Positions 27,788 to 35,755 of a DNA stretch of 64,000 nt are shown piece by piece. The translations under genes were made by a program, and so were the position numbers. The notes below the pieces were generated by a model, which searched no databases, was not told the DNA's origin, and was given only the letters and a program-made list of their open reading frames with translations. Where the stretch lies: positions 434,001-498,000 of the forward strand of contig NZ_OAML01000003.1 in assembly GCF_900199435.1 (NCBI RefSeq). The letters run 5' to 3'. The stretch comes from Pygmaiobacter massiliensis. GTDB taxonomy: Bacteria; Bacillota; Clostridia; Oscillospirales; Ruminococcaceae. How positions within the stretch are numbered: the first letter of the stretch is position 1; every line of letters starts with the position of its first letter.

Positions 27788-28030
27788 TTAGCGAGTGTAC
27801 TGGTTCGGGTGTTTGTGCTCGTCCGTCTCGTTGCTGTACTGGTTCGGGTGTTTGTTTTCACTCTCGCTGCTGTACTGGTTGGGATGCTTGTTCTCGCTCT
27901 GGTTGCTGTACTGGTTGGGGTGTTTGTTCTCACTCTCGCTGCTGTATTGGTTCGGTTGTTTGTTCTGGCTATTCTGGCAGTTTTTGCTGTTCTGGCTGTT
28001 CTGGCTGTTGCGATTGTTAGAATTGTACAT
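27788..28030 (-). CDS. Asn/Gln-rich tandem-repeat peptide of unknown function
   Basis: An 80-residue product with no hydrophobic segment and no signal peptide. Residues 1-23 are an Asn/Ser/Gln tract built on NSQNSQNSKN. Residues 24-80 are 4.5 repeats of a 12-13 residue unit of the form KHPNQYSSESEN. AAGGAG lies 10 nt before the ATG at 28030, and a terminator follows convergently, so it looks like a real gene, not repeat noise. Composition (N, Q, S, H, Y, P) recalls spore-coat or intrinsically disordered matrix peptides, but no family is recognised. Confidence 0.65.
   Translation of the reverse strand: MYNSNNRNSQNSQNSKNCQNSQNKQPNQYSSESENKHPNQYSNQSENKHPNQYSSESENKHPNQYSNETDEHKHPNQYTR
27791..27961 (-). 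repeat. 36-bp tandem repeats encoding the KHPNQYS units
   Basis: Four full and one partial units of 36 or 39 bp, each a multiple of three, alternating between SSESEN-type and SNQSEN-type versions. Every reading frame on both strands stays open across the array as a side effect. Confidence 0.85.
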
Positions 28031-28145
28031 TTAAAAGACACTCCTTCAAAATAAAATTTGGTTGGTTGACTTATGGATAGTTTGAAACGATCCGTTTACA
28101 ATATTCCCGGAAAAAGAATAAATATGTAGCGATGAGGAGTAGAAG

Positions 28146-29327
28146 ATGCTTTTTGTAAAAAGCGGCAACATCCATACAATGGAGCCCACAGGTACATTAA
28201 AAGCAGATTTACTGGCAGTAGACGGCAAAATTGTAAAAATAGCCCCAAACCTACCGGTACCGGAAGGTGCAGAGGTATGGGATGCAATCGGCCTTGAAAT
28301 TTATCCCGGCTTTATTGATTCGCACAGCCACATTGGCATTTCAGAAGACAAAATAGGAAGCGTGGGAGACGATTGCAACGAAAAAACGAATCCCCTTGCG
28401 CCTAGTTTGCGGGCGCTCGATGCCATTAACCCAATGGACAGCGCTTTCCATAATGCGGTAGCAGCGGGTATTACAGGGGTTATGGTGGGGCCGGGCAGCT
28501 CTAATGTGGTAGGCGGGCAGTTTGCTTTTATCAAAACAGACGGACGCAGCGTTGAAAAGATGACGCTGCTCGCCCCGGCAGCCATGAAAATTGCTTTTGG
28601 CGAGAACCCCAAAAAGGATTACGGCGGCAGCGGAAAGGCCCCCATGACCCGCATGGGGATTGCAGCGCTGCTGAGAGAAGAACTGTTTCGCGCGCAGCGA
28701 TATTTAGAAAGCCAGACAAAAGGAGAAGGCGAGCCTGACTTTAAACTGGAGTGCTATCGTCCTGTGTTTGAAGGACAAATTCCGCTGAAAGCGCATGTAC
28801 ATCGCGCAGATGATGTTTTAACTGCGATTCGCATTGCCAAAGAGTTTCACTTAGGGCTAACGCTCGACCATTGTACCGAGGGGCATTTGATTGTGCAGGA
28901 GATTGCCGAAAGTGGGTTTCCTGCCATTGTGGGGCCTTCACTGGCTTCTCGCAGCAAAATAGAGGTGGAGGAGGCTGATTTTAAAACAGCAGGAGTTCTA
29001 GACAAAGCCGGGGTGCTGGTAGCGCTGACTACAGACCACCCGGTAACCCGGTTGCAATATCTGCCTATCTGTGCAGCGCTTGCGGCAAAAGAGGGGATGG
29101 GCCACGAGGCGGCGCTGAGGGCGATTACAATCAATGCGGCCCGCATTTGCAGGCTGGAAAACCGTTTGGGCAGTTTAAAACCAGGTAAAGATGCCGATTT
29201 TATTATTACAGACGGCGATCCACTGGAGATTAAAACGCAGGTGCTTGCCACTGTGATGAACGGTAAAGTAGTTTATCACAAAAAAGACGGCAAAGACATA
29301 TGGGCAAACACCAACGATGCAGGCTAG
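28146..29327 (+). CDS. Amidohydrolase-superfamily enzyme
   Basis: The 393-residue protein has the metal-dependent hydrolase layout: a small beta-domain at both ends, GFIDSHSHIG (first metal ligands), further His residues in KAHVHRADD and LDHCTEG, and a catalytic Asp in TTDHPVT. The C-terminus has LGSLKPGKDADFIITDGDP, typical of imidazolonepropionase/dihydroorotase-like enzymes. The substrate is probably a cyclic amide or related C-N compound but cannot be fixed. GAGGAG-like site precedes ATG 28146. Confidence 0.9.
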   Translation: MLFVKSGNIHTMEPTGTLKADLLAVDGKIVKIAPNLPVPEGAEVWDAIGLEIYPGFIDSHSHIGISEDKIGSVGDDCNEKTNPLAPSLRALDAINPMDSAFHNAVAAGITGVMVGPGSSNVVGGQFAFIKTDGRSVEKMTLLAPAAMKIAFGENPKKDYGGSGKAPMTRMGIAALLREELFRAQRYLESQTKGEGEPDFKLECYRPVFEGQIPLKAHVHRADDVLTAIRIAKEFHLGLTLDHCTEGHLIVQEIAESGFPAIVGPSLASRSKIEVEEADFKTAGVLDKAGVLVALTTDHPVTRLQYLPICAALAAKEGMGHEAALRAITINAARICRLENRLGSLKPGKDADFIITDGDPLEIKTQVLATVMNGKVVYHKKDGKDIWANTNDAG

Positions 29328-29440
29328 TAAAGTGCGGTGGTCAGCTGTTTGGACAATGTGCCGCGGCTGTCCATTGTGAGCAAAAATGACCGGTGGTACA
29401 ATAAAAGAAAGAAGATCTCGTGAAGAGAGCAGGGAAACTG

Positions 29441-30561
29441 ATGAAGGTTTTAATCTTATCTTGTAACACCGGCGAGGGGCACAACACGGCAGCGAAAGCA
29501 CTGCGCGCTCAGCTTTTAAAAGAGGGCCACCAGGCTGTGCTGGTGGACATGATGCGGCTGAAAAGTGCACGGGTTTCGCGGGTGGTAGGAGACCTTTATA
29601 TTCATGCTGCAAAATACACGCCGGATTTATTTGGCGCTGCTTACCATCTGGGCGATGCAATCAGCGCCCCTAACCGAAAATCCCCTGTTTATTATGCGAA
29701 CAGCGGGCTGAAAAAATGCTTGCAAAATTACCTGCAAGGCACGATTGTGACGTTATTGCCACTACCCATTTGTATGGTGCAGAACTGCTGACCTATATGA
29801 AAAGGCAAGGGCTGCTGCGCCAAAAAACGGTGGCGATTGCTACCGACTATACGTGTATTCCATTTTGGGAAGAAACGCGCTGCGATGCGTATGTAGTGGG
29901 GCATGAAGACCTAATCCCCGAGTTTGTGCAAAAAGGAATTCCACGGGAAAAGTTGTATCCTATTGGGATTCCGGTTGACCCGGCCTATACATCGCCCAAA
30001 AGTGCCGCAGCGGCAAAGGCTGCATTAGGATTTTTACCAGCAGACGCGCTTGCGGTAGTGATGGGCGGAAGCATGGCATTTGGAGAAATGCGGCAGTTTG
30101 CAAGGCTTGCAGCTGCCGGGTTGCGCGGTACCCAGATAGCCGTACTCTGTGGACGGGATGGGCGTTTGCTGGACCAGATGCGACAGGAAGCGGAGCAAAT
30201 ACCTACGCTGCATCCGGTAGGATACACTTATCAGGTTCCGCTTTACTTGGATGCGGCAGATCTGCTTTTTACCAAGCCGGGCGGGCTTACTTCTACCGAG
30301 GCGCTTTGCAAAAGGGTACCAATTATCCATACTGCTCCCATTCCCGGGTGCGAAACGGCCAATTTGCGCTTTTTTTGCAGTCGAGGCCTTTCGCTGACCG
30401 GTGCAGATGCAAGCGAGCAGATTGCGGCCGGGCGCAGGCTCCTGCATCAGTGCGACCTGCGTGAGCAGATGAAAGCTGCACAGCAACGTAATGCAAAGCC
30501 AAATGCAGCGGCAGCTTGCACCGCTCTGCTCTGCAAGCTGGCAGGGGAGGAGCGAATATGA
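29441..30561 (+). pseudogene. MGDG-synthase/GT28-type glycolipid glycosyltransferase, interrupted by a -1 frameshift
   Basis: From ATG 29441 the frame gives SCNTGEGHNTAAKALRAQL, the MGDG-synthase N-terminal domain, and runs out of homology near 29745 (CLQNYLQG). The neighbouring frame then takes over with HDCDVIATTHLYGAELL and continues to the GT28 C-terminal domain (FTKPGGLTSTEAL) and stop at 30561. One missing base around 29745-29750 explains the break. The family makes diacylglycerol glycolipids. It overlaps plsY by 4 bp (ATGA), consistent with a membrane-lipid operon. It could be a sequencing error, a true mutation, or programmed frameshifting. Confidence 0.85.
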
Positions 30562-31193
30562 GCTATCTGCTGTATGCATTGGCGGGGTATCTTTCCGGCA
30601 GTGTATTGTACTCGTACGAAATCCCTAAAGTGTTTTGCGGCATCGACATCTGCGCACGGGGAAAAGACCATAACCCAGGAGCCGCAAACGTCTTTCGATA
30701 TGCAGGGCCATTACCTGGTGCGGTGTGCGTCGCATTGGATTTACTGAAAGGTTTTTTGCCGGTGGCCATTGCCGTCCAGCGCCTGACGCCGGATAGCCCG
30801 TGGTTTGGCTTGGTGCTTGCTGCGCCGGTGTTGGGGCACGCATATCCGCTTTATTATGGGTTGCGTGGGGGCGGCAAGGCCATTGCCGTGTCTTTTGGCG
30901 CGTTGCTGGGTCTGCTGCCGGAGTTAACCCCGGCTCTTATCCTTGCAATCTATTATTTGTTTTTTTCTTTGGTGGCGGTTATCGATCCGCATTTTTACCG
31001 CTCGGTTATCACGTTTACTCTGTTTGGCGCTACGGTTGCGTTATGGCTTGCTACTCCTTCTTACACCATCGGCTGTGTGCTGATTTCGGTGGTTGTGATA
31101 AGGCGTCATTTTGCGCGATATGAGGGCGAAAAGCCTTCTGTACATCTTGGCCCACACCATGCAAAACAGCAGGAAAGAGAAAATCACCGCTAG
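30558..31193 (+). CDS. plsY: Glycerol-3-phosphate acyltransferase PlsY-like
   Basis: A 211-residue membrane protein with PlsY motifs: a Gly-rich first helix (LAGYLSGSVLYSYEIPK), GKDHNPGAANVFR, DLLKGFLPV, LGHAYPLYYGLRGGGKAIAVSFG. PlsY transfers an acyl group from acyl-phosphate to glycerol-3-phosphate, starting phospholipid synthesis. Some residues differ from the canonical G(S)xN(x)GATN consensus (here GAANVFRYAG), so it may be a paralogue. Translation is coupled to the preceding glycosyltransferase. Confidence 0.88.
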   Translation: MSYLLYALAGYLSGSVLYSYEIPKVFCGIDICARGKDHNPGAANVFRYAGPLPGAVCVALDLLKGFLPVAIAVQRLTPDSPWFGLVLAAPVLGHAYPLYYGLRGGGKAIAVSFGALLGLLPELTPALILAIYYLFFSLVAVIDPHFYRSVITFTLFGATVALWLATPSYTIGCVLISVVVIRRHFARYEGEKPSVHLGPHHAKQQERENHR

Positions 31194-31246
31194 CTGCAAA
31201 GCGGCAAGCTGTAAAAGTGCTTTCTTGCTATTATAAAAATAAAAAC

Positions 31247-31300
31247 AAGCCCTCCGTTTTTGCCCAGTCTGAAGGCAAAAACGGAGGGCTTTTATTTTTT
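31247..31300. terminator. Bidirectional terminator
   Basis: A perfect 18-bp stem (31247-31264 with 31274-31291), flanked by A and T runs, between convergent plsY and argH. Confidence 0.92.
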
Positions 31301-31382
31301 GTAATGGCGAGAAACGCTGAAACGCCAAACGGGTATCCGTCAATCGATAAGTTGGATTATCAAAAAGATTTACACCAAAGTG

Positions 31383-32717
31383 CTACAGCATCTCGCACTT
31401 AATGCCTTTTTGCAAAATATTATCGTAATCAATGTAGGCATACAGGTCGGGACCAAGCAGCTCAGAAAAAGAGGCAAGCTCCGATTCGGAAAGATCCTCA
31501 ATTGCAATACCGCGGTCTTCACAATAAATCACAAGCTGACCCACGGTAGTGTGTGCATCACGAAAGGGCATTCCCTGAGCGACTAAGTAATCGGCAACTT
31601 CGGTGGCATTTAAAAAGCCTTTTTTTACGGCGGCTTTCATTTTATCACTGTTTACCGAAAGCGTAGCAATCATTCGCTCCATAATCGTCAAACACGCCTG
31701 CACCGTTTGGGCGCTGTCGTAAAAAGCTTCTTTGTCTTCCTGCATGTCTTTGTTATAGGCCAGGGGCAGTCCTTTCATTACGGTTAAAAGAGCAAACAGG
31801 TTGCCGTAAACTCTGCCTGTTTTTCCGCGAATCAGTTCGGCACCGTCAGAGTTTTTCTTTTGCGGCATAATGCTTGAGCCGGTGGTATAACGGTCGTCCA
31901 GTTCCACAAAGCCAAACTCCTGGCTCGTCCAAAGCACCAGCTCTTCGGCCAGGCGCGAAAGATGCATCATTAAAATCGAAAAATCCGACATTGCCTCCAA
32001 GCAAAAGTCCCGGTCCGAGACACCGTCTAAAAAATTGTCGTAAGGTTTGGCAAAGCCGAGCAATGTGGTGGTAATTTGTCGATTAATTGCATGGGTGGTA
32101 CCTGCCAGTGCACCGCACCCAAGCGGGTTCTCGTCCATCACCACAAGCGCGTTTTGCAGCCGCAGCCCATCGCGTGTCAGCATACCGTGATAGGCCATCA
32201 GGTGCGCCTTAAACGTAATCACCTGCGCGCGCTGCAAATGGGTGTACCCAGGCATGATGCAGGGGTGCTTTTCGGCCACGGCTTTTAGAGTGGTCTTTAG
32301 CTGTTCGGCCAGTGCCAGTGTTTTTGTTACCTGCTGGCGCACATACAGCTTCATATCCAGATTGCACTGATCGTTGCGGCTGCGGGCAGTGTGCAGCTTT
32401 TTGCCTACCTCGCCCACCCGCGCGGTTAATTGCAGTTCTACAAAGGTATGGATATCTTCGTAATCGCCCTCTAATGCTAGCTCGCCGGACTGGATTTCAG
32501 CCAAAAGAGCTTCGAGTGCTTTGATAAGCACAGCGCCCTCTTCTTGCGTTAGTAACCCAACCTGCGTTTGCATGGCAACATGGGCAATACTGCCCAGAAT
32601 ATCTGCCTCATAAAGCCATTTCGTTTGCTCGAAATTATTATTAAACTGCGCCATCAGGTCATCTTCTTGCTTACGAAAACGCCCGCCCCACAGTTTTGCT
32701 TTATCTTGCCCTTCCAT
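31383..32717 (-). CDS. argH: Argininosuccinate lyase
   Basis: 445 residues with the fumarase/aspartase-superfamily signature GSSIMPQKKN, containing the catalytic Ser loop, plus ARSRNDQ and THLQRAQ. It cleaves argininosuccinate to arginine and fumarate, the last step of arginine synthesis. AAAAGGAGG fixes ATG 32717; the extra 19 codons upstream in frame are discarded. No other arg gene is in the window, and argG is not adjacent. Confidence 0.96.
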   Translation of the reverse strand: MEGQDKAKLWGGRFRKQEDDLMAQFNNNFEQTKWLYEADILGSIAHVAMQTQVGLLTQEEGAVLIKALEALLAEIQSGELALEGDYEDIHTFVELQLTARVGEVGKKLHTARSRNDQCNLDMKLYVRQQVTKTLALAEQLKTTLKAVAEKHPCIMPGYTHLQRAQVITFKAHLMAYHGMLTRDGLRLQNALVVMDENPLGCGALAGTTHAINRQITTTLLGFAKPYDNFLDGVSDRDFCLEAMSDFSILMMHLSRLAEELVLWTSQEFGFVELDDRYTTGSSIMPQKKNSDGAELIRGKTGRVYGNLFALLTVMKGLPLAYNKDMQEDKEAFYDSAQTVQACLTIMERMIATLSVNSDKMKAAVKKGFLNATEVADYLVAQGMPFRDAHTTVGQLVIYCEDRGIAIEDLSESELASFSELLGPDLYAYIDYDNILQKGIKCEML

Positions 32718-32753
32718 TTTCTGCCTCCTTTTAACAATAGATTGATACGTATA

Positions 32754-32803
32754 ATTATACATATGATGTTTCAAAAAGCAAGAAAATTATGAATAATATT
32801 GCA
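32754..32803 (-). promoter_or_regulatory. argH promoter with a possible ARG box
   Basis: On the minus strand, TTGCTT (32776-32781), a 16-bp spacer and TATAAT (32754-32759). Just upstream, TGAATAATATTGCA at 32790-32803 (plus strand) matches the ArgR consensus TGAAT-W4-ATTCA at 12 of 14 positions. Confidence 0.45.
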
Positions 32804-32986
32804 ATTTTTGAAAAGCAGCTATTATTGGAGAAAACCTTCAGGAAACTATAAATATTGTTATTTTAAACTTGAAGTAAAACAAGAAATGAGGCATTTTAAG
32901 CTTGCGAATTGATAAATCAAATGCATAAAAATTCTTGTTGAAAAGCACCACGAAGCTTTACAGTAAATAAAAACGAATCTGTTCTC

Positions 32987-33862
32987 TTATTTTAGTTCGC
33001 TGCAAATTTGCCGGTATAACGGGGCATAAGTGCTTCCGCGGTTCCAAACAAAAGAAAAGTCGTGAGAAAAGTTGCAGTCACGCAAAGGAATCTCAACGAG
33101 CTCTCCACTTTGCAATTGCTGTTTTGCAGCAACCCGGTATAAAAAAGCGATGCCGATGTCTGTTTTTACCAGCTCTACCAGAGCGTGCAGACTGCCGATT
33201 TCGGTGACACGCGCAAAGTCTTTAAGCTGAATATTATGCGCATCGAGGTTCTTTTTCAAAATTTCATGGGCACCACTACCTGGGTCATGAATAAGAATAT
33301 GCTCTTTGAGCAAGTCTTGAATAGAGTGCGGAGGGGTGGCAAATTGGTGGCGTGGGTTGCAGATGGCAACCAGCGGCTCGGTGCGGTAGGGAATCGCATC
33401 GAACAGCTCTGCATCATGAAAACCCTCAAGCAGTGCAAAATGAATTTCGCCTGTGCGCAGTTTTGACATCAAATCTTGTGTATTGCCAAGAATCATTCGC
33501 ATTTCGGCGTCTGGGTGGCTTTTTAAAAATTGTGCAAGCTGAGGTGCGAGGGTATACCCGGCAATGGTCATAGTTGCGCCAAAATAAAGCGTTGTATGCT
33601 GCTGGGGCAGGGCAACCATCTGCTCTGCTAAGAGCTGCTCATCATTTTTCATTGCGGTGGCCCTTACCATCAGTAGCCTCCCGGCAGCTGTTAGCGTAAG
33701 ACTGCGCTTTTCGTACCGAAACAGCTTGTTGCCGTAATACTCTTCCAGCGAGCGGATGTGTTGAGAAACTGCGGGCTGTGTAATGTGCAGTTGCTCCGCG
33801 GCTTTGGTAAAGCTCATCGTTTTGCAAACTTCGAGAAAGGTATAAATCCGAAAATCTAACAT
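32987..33862 (-). CDS. LysR-family transcriptional regulator
   Basis: N-terminal HTH (MSFTKAAEQLHITQPAVSQHIRSLEE) and a C-terminal type-2 periplasmic-binding-like effector domain (about 90-290), 291 residues. AAGGGG lies 8 nt before ATG 33862. It is divergent from the CPA2 antiporter gene, the classical LysR arrangement, and so probably controls it and itself. Confidence 0.93.
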   Translation of the reverse strand: MLDFRIYTFLEVCKTMSFTKAAEQLHITQPAVSQHIRSLEEYYGNKLFRYEKRSLTLTAAGRLLMVRATAMKNDEQLLAEQMVALPQQHTTLYFGATMTIAGYTLAPQLAQFLKSHPDAEMRMILGNTQDLMSKLRTGEIHFALLEGFHDAELFDAIPYRTEPLVAICNPRHQFATPPHSIQDLLKEHILIHDPGSGAHEILKKNLDAHNIQLKDFARVTEIGSLHALVELVKTDIGIAFLYRVAAKQQLQSGELVEIPLRDCNFSHDFSFVWNRGSTYAPLYRQICSELK

Positions 33863-33912
33863 AGGCACACCCCTTTGTCTTTTTCACAACTATAACACAT
33901 TTTTATAAAAGC

Positions 33913-33924
33913 ATAAATATTTAT
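33913..33924. promoter_or_regulatory. AT-rich palindrome, candidate LysR operator
   Basis: ATAAATATTTAT, a perfect 12-bp palindrome in the divergent region between the LysR gene and the antiporter gene. Position fits an autoregulatory site; AT-rich palindromes are not rare, so support is moderate. Confidence 0.4.
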
Positions 33925-33980
33925 AATTTTCATTTATTGATTTTTGGTGCTATGATGGCACCGAGAGAGATTTGCATGTC

Positions 33981-34020
33981 CTGCAAAAACACTTTTTTAG
34001 CATTGCACCATTTTTTGCAG
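33981..34020 (+). promoter_or_regulatory. Leader hairpin upstream of the antiporter gene
   Basis: CTGCAAAAA pairs with TTTTTTGCAG across a 21-nt loop that itself contains TTGCA. It lies 30 nt before the antiporter start. It could be part of a structured leader, but no known riboswitch core is recognised. Confidence 0.35.
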
Positions 34021-34049
34021 AGCCTTGACCGGGAAAGAGAGAAGAAAAT

Positions 34050-35318
34050 ATGTCCTACGATTATCTTTTAACCCTTTGCCTTATTTTAGTTTCTACAAAA
34101 CTGCTTAGCCTACTTACCGGCAAGTTTCAGCTGCCACAGGTGGTAGGGGCACTGCTAGCCGGGCTGTTGCTTGGCCCCGCCTGTTTTGGAGTATTGCAGC
34201 CAAGCGATTTTTTAAGTATGCTGGCAGAGCTGGGTGTTATCGTCATTATGTTCAGTGCCGGCATGGGAACCTCTATCAAAGACCTCAAAGAATCCGGAAA
34301 AGCGGGTTTTGTGGTAGCTTTGGTGGGCGTAGTGGTACCGCTCGGGCTCGGTGCATTGCTGATGTACTGCTTTGAACCGAGCACATCGGTGCTGACCCAT
34401 GTGTTTATGGGTGCAGTGCTGACTGCTACATCGGTGAGCATCACGGTGGAAACGCTCAAAGAAATCGGCAAGCTGAATACCAAGGTCGGCAATACAATTC
34501 TTGCCGCTGCCCTCATCGACGATATTTTAGGCTTGCTTTGCCTTACCGTTATCACCAGCCTTTCCGGCGCAAAGGTAAGCATTGTGGTGGTGCTGATTAA
34601 GGTGCTGCTGTTCTTTATCTTTGTGGCTGCCATGGGCGTTGCAGCAGCCAAGGTGTTTGACTGGTATGCCCGGCGGGTTAACGAACGCGACTTGCACCGT
34701 TTCCCGGTTTTGGCATTTGCACTGTGCCTGTTTATGGCGTGGGCGGCCGAAAGTGTTTTTGGGGTGGCGGATATCATCGGCGCATTTGCCGCCGGTGTCG
34801 TCATCGCTTCCACCTCTAAAGGCAGCTATATCGCCAGCAAATTCAACCCGCTTTCCTACCTTTTTCTTACCCCAATCTTTTTTGCGAACATCGGCCTTAA
34901 AGTGACGTTGCCTGCCTTAACCCCGCGCCTGATTTTATTTACCCTGCTGTTGGTGCTGGTAAGCGTGGTATCAAAACTCATTGGCTGCGGCCTTGGCGCA
35001 AGAGCCTGCGGGTTTACGAACCGGCAGTCGGTACAGATAGGTATGGGGATGGTTTGCCGCGGCGAAGTGGCGTTGATTGTAGCCAACAAAGGCATGGCAC
35101 TGAATATGCTGCAACCAGAATATTTCGGCTCGCTGATTATTATGGTTATCTTCTGCGCGATGGTTACGCCTGTGCTTCTTAAGCTTGTCTTTAAAGGCGA
35201 GAAAAAATACGAAGGCTTACAGGGCAGCAGGCTGGTGGACAATTACGAGCTGGGTGATCAGGTGGAGATTGTCACCGAACAGCTGCTGCGCAAAAACGAG
35301 CAAAGCATGAAAAAGTAA
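34050..35318 (+). CDS. CPA2-family cation:proton antiporter
   Basis: A 422-residue protein with about 12 membrane helices; the ion-binding double Asp lies in AALIDDILGLLCL, and the first helix pair has LPQVVGALLAGLLLGP. Such proteins exchange sodium or potassium for protons. The C-terminal cytosolic tail is short (about 35 residues), without KTN or TrkA domains. It is divergent from a LysR regulator. AAAGAGAGAAG lies upstream of ATG 34050. Confidence 0.9.
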   Translation: MSYDYLLTLCLILVSTKLLSLLTGKFQLPQVVGALLAGLLLGPACFGVLQPSDFLSMLAELGVIVIMFSAGMGTSIKDLKESGKAGFVVALVGVVVPLGLGALLMYCFEPSTSVLTHVFMGAVLTATSVSITVETLKEIGKLNTKVGNTILAAALIDDILGLLCLTVITSLSGAKVSIVVVLIKVLLFFIFVAAMGVAAAKVFDWYARRVNERDLHRFPVLAFALCLFMAWAAESVFGVADIIGAFAAGVVIASTSKGSYIASKFNPLSYLFLTPIFFANIGLKVTLPALTPRLILFTLLLVLVSVVSKLIGCGLGARACGFTNRQSVQIGMGMVCRGEVALIVANKGMALNMLQPEYFGSLIIMVIFCAMVTPVLLKLVFKGEKKYEGLQGSRLVDNYELGDQVEIVTEQLLRKNEQSMKK

Positions 35319-35411
35319 TTATAGAAATTTGCTTTTTCTGAATTTTCCGGTATCATAAAAGCAAAGCGGTACTGCACAGAGTTTTCTGCGCGGGAAAGGA
35401 GAAAAATTGTG

Positions 35412-35627
35412 ATGCAATGCCCATATTGCCACGGCAAGATGCAAAAAGGCATTATTGACAGCAGAGGCCGTGTCTTAAGATGGTTTTCTGATGAACAGTT
35501 GGAACGCGGCTTTCTGGAAGCATTTAAGGGCAAAAAGCTTTGCGGAATGACGAGCGAGCTGAAAGCTTACTATTGCCCGGACTGTGAAAAGATGATAATC
35601 GACACCACGGACACCGAGCCTGATTGA
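35412..35627 (+). CDS. Small zinc-ribbon protein (PF20097-like)
   Basis: A 71-residue cytosolic protein with CPYC near the N-terminus and CPDC near the C-terminus, a treble-clef or ribbon-type zinc site, with GRVLRWF and ELKAYYCPDCEKMII between. The pattern is common in Firmicute small proteins of unknown function. AAAGGAG precedes GTG 35409/ATG 35412; the ATG is preferred. Confidence 0.75.
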   Translation: MQCPYCHGKMQKGIIDSRGRVLRWFSDEQLERGFLEAFKGKKLCGMTSELKAYYCPDCEKMIIDTTDTEPD

Positions 35628-35646
35628 GAGAAAAAGCATAAAGTTT

Positions 35647-35679
35647 ACACCGCAGCCAAGCAAAGGTTGCGGTGTTTTT
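35647..35679 (+). terminator. Terminator of the zinc-ribbon gene
   Basis: ACACCGCAGCC pairs with GGTTGCGGTGT, followed by five T. Confidence 0.85.
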
Positions 35680-35755
35680 ATTGGGCAACAGCAAAATGCC
35701 CGGTGCACTTTGCAGGCACAAGGCGTTTTGCTGTTTGGGGGTTGCCAAAAGGAGG

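Noticed and set aside
27795-28054. Two plus-strand hydrophobic repeat frames over the repeat-peptide gene
   Set aside because: Open only because the repeat length is a multiple of three; no ribosome site, whereas the minus-strand gene has AAGGAG.
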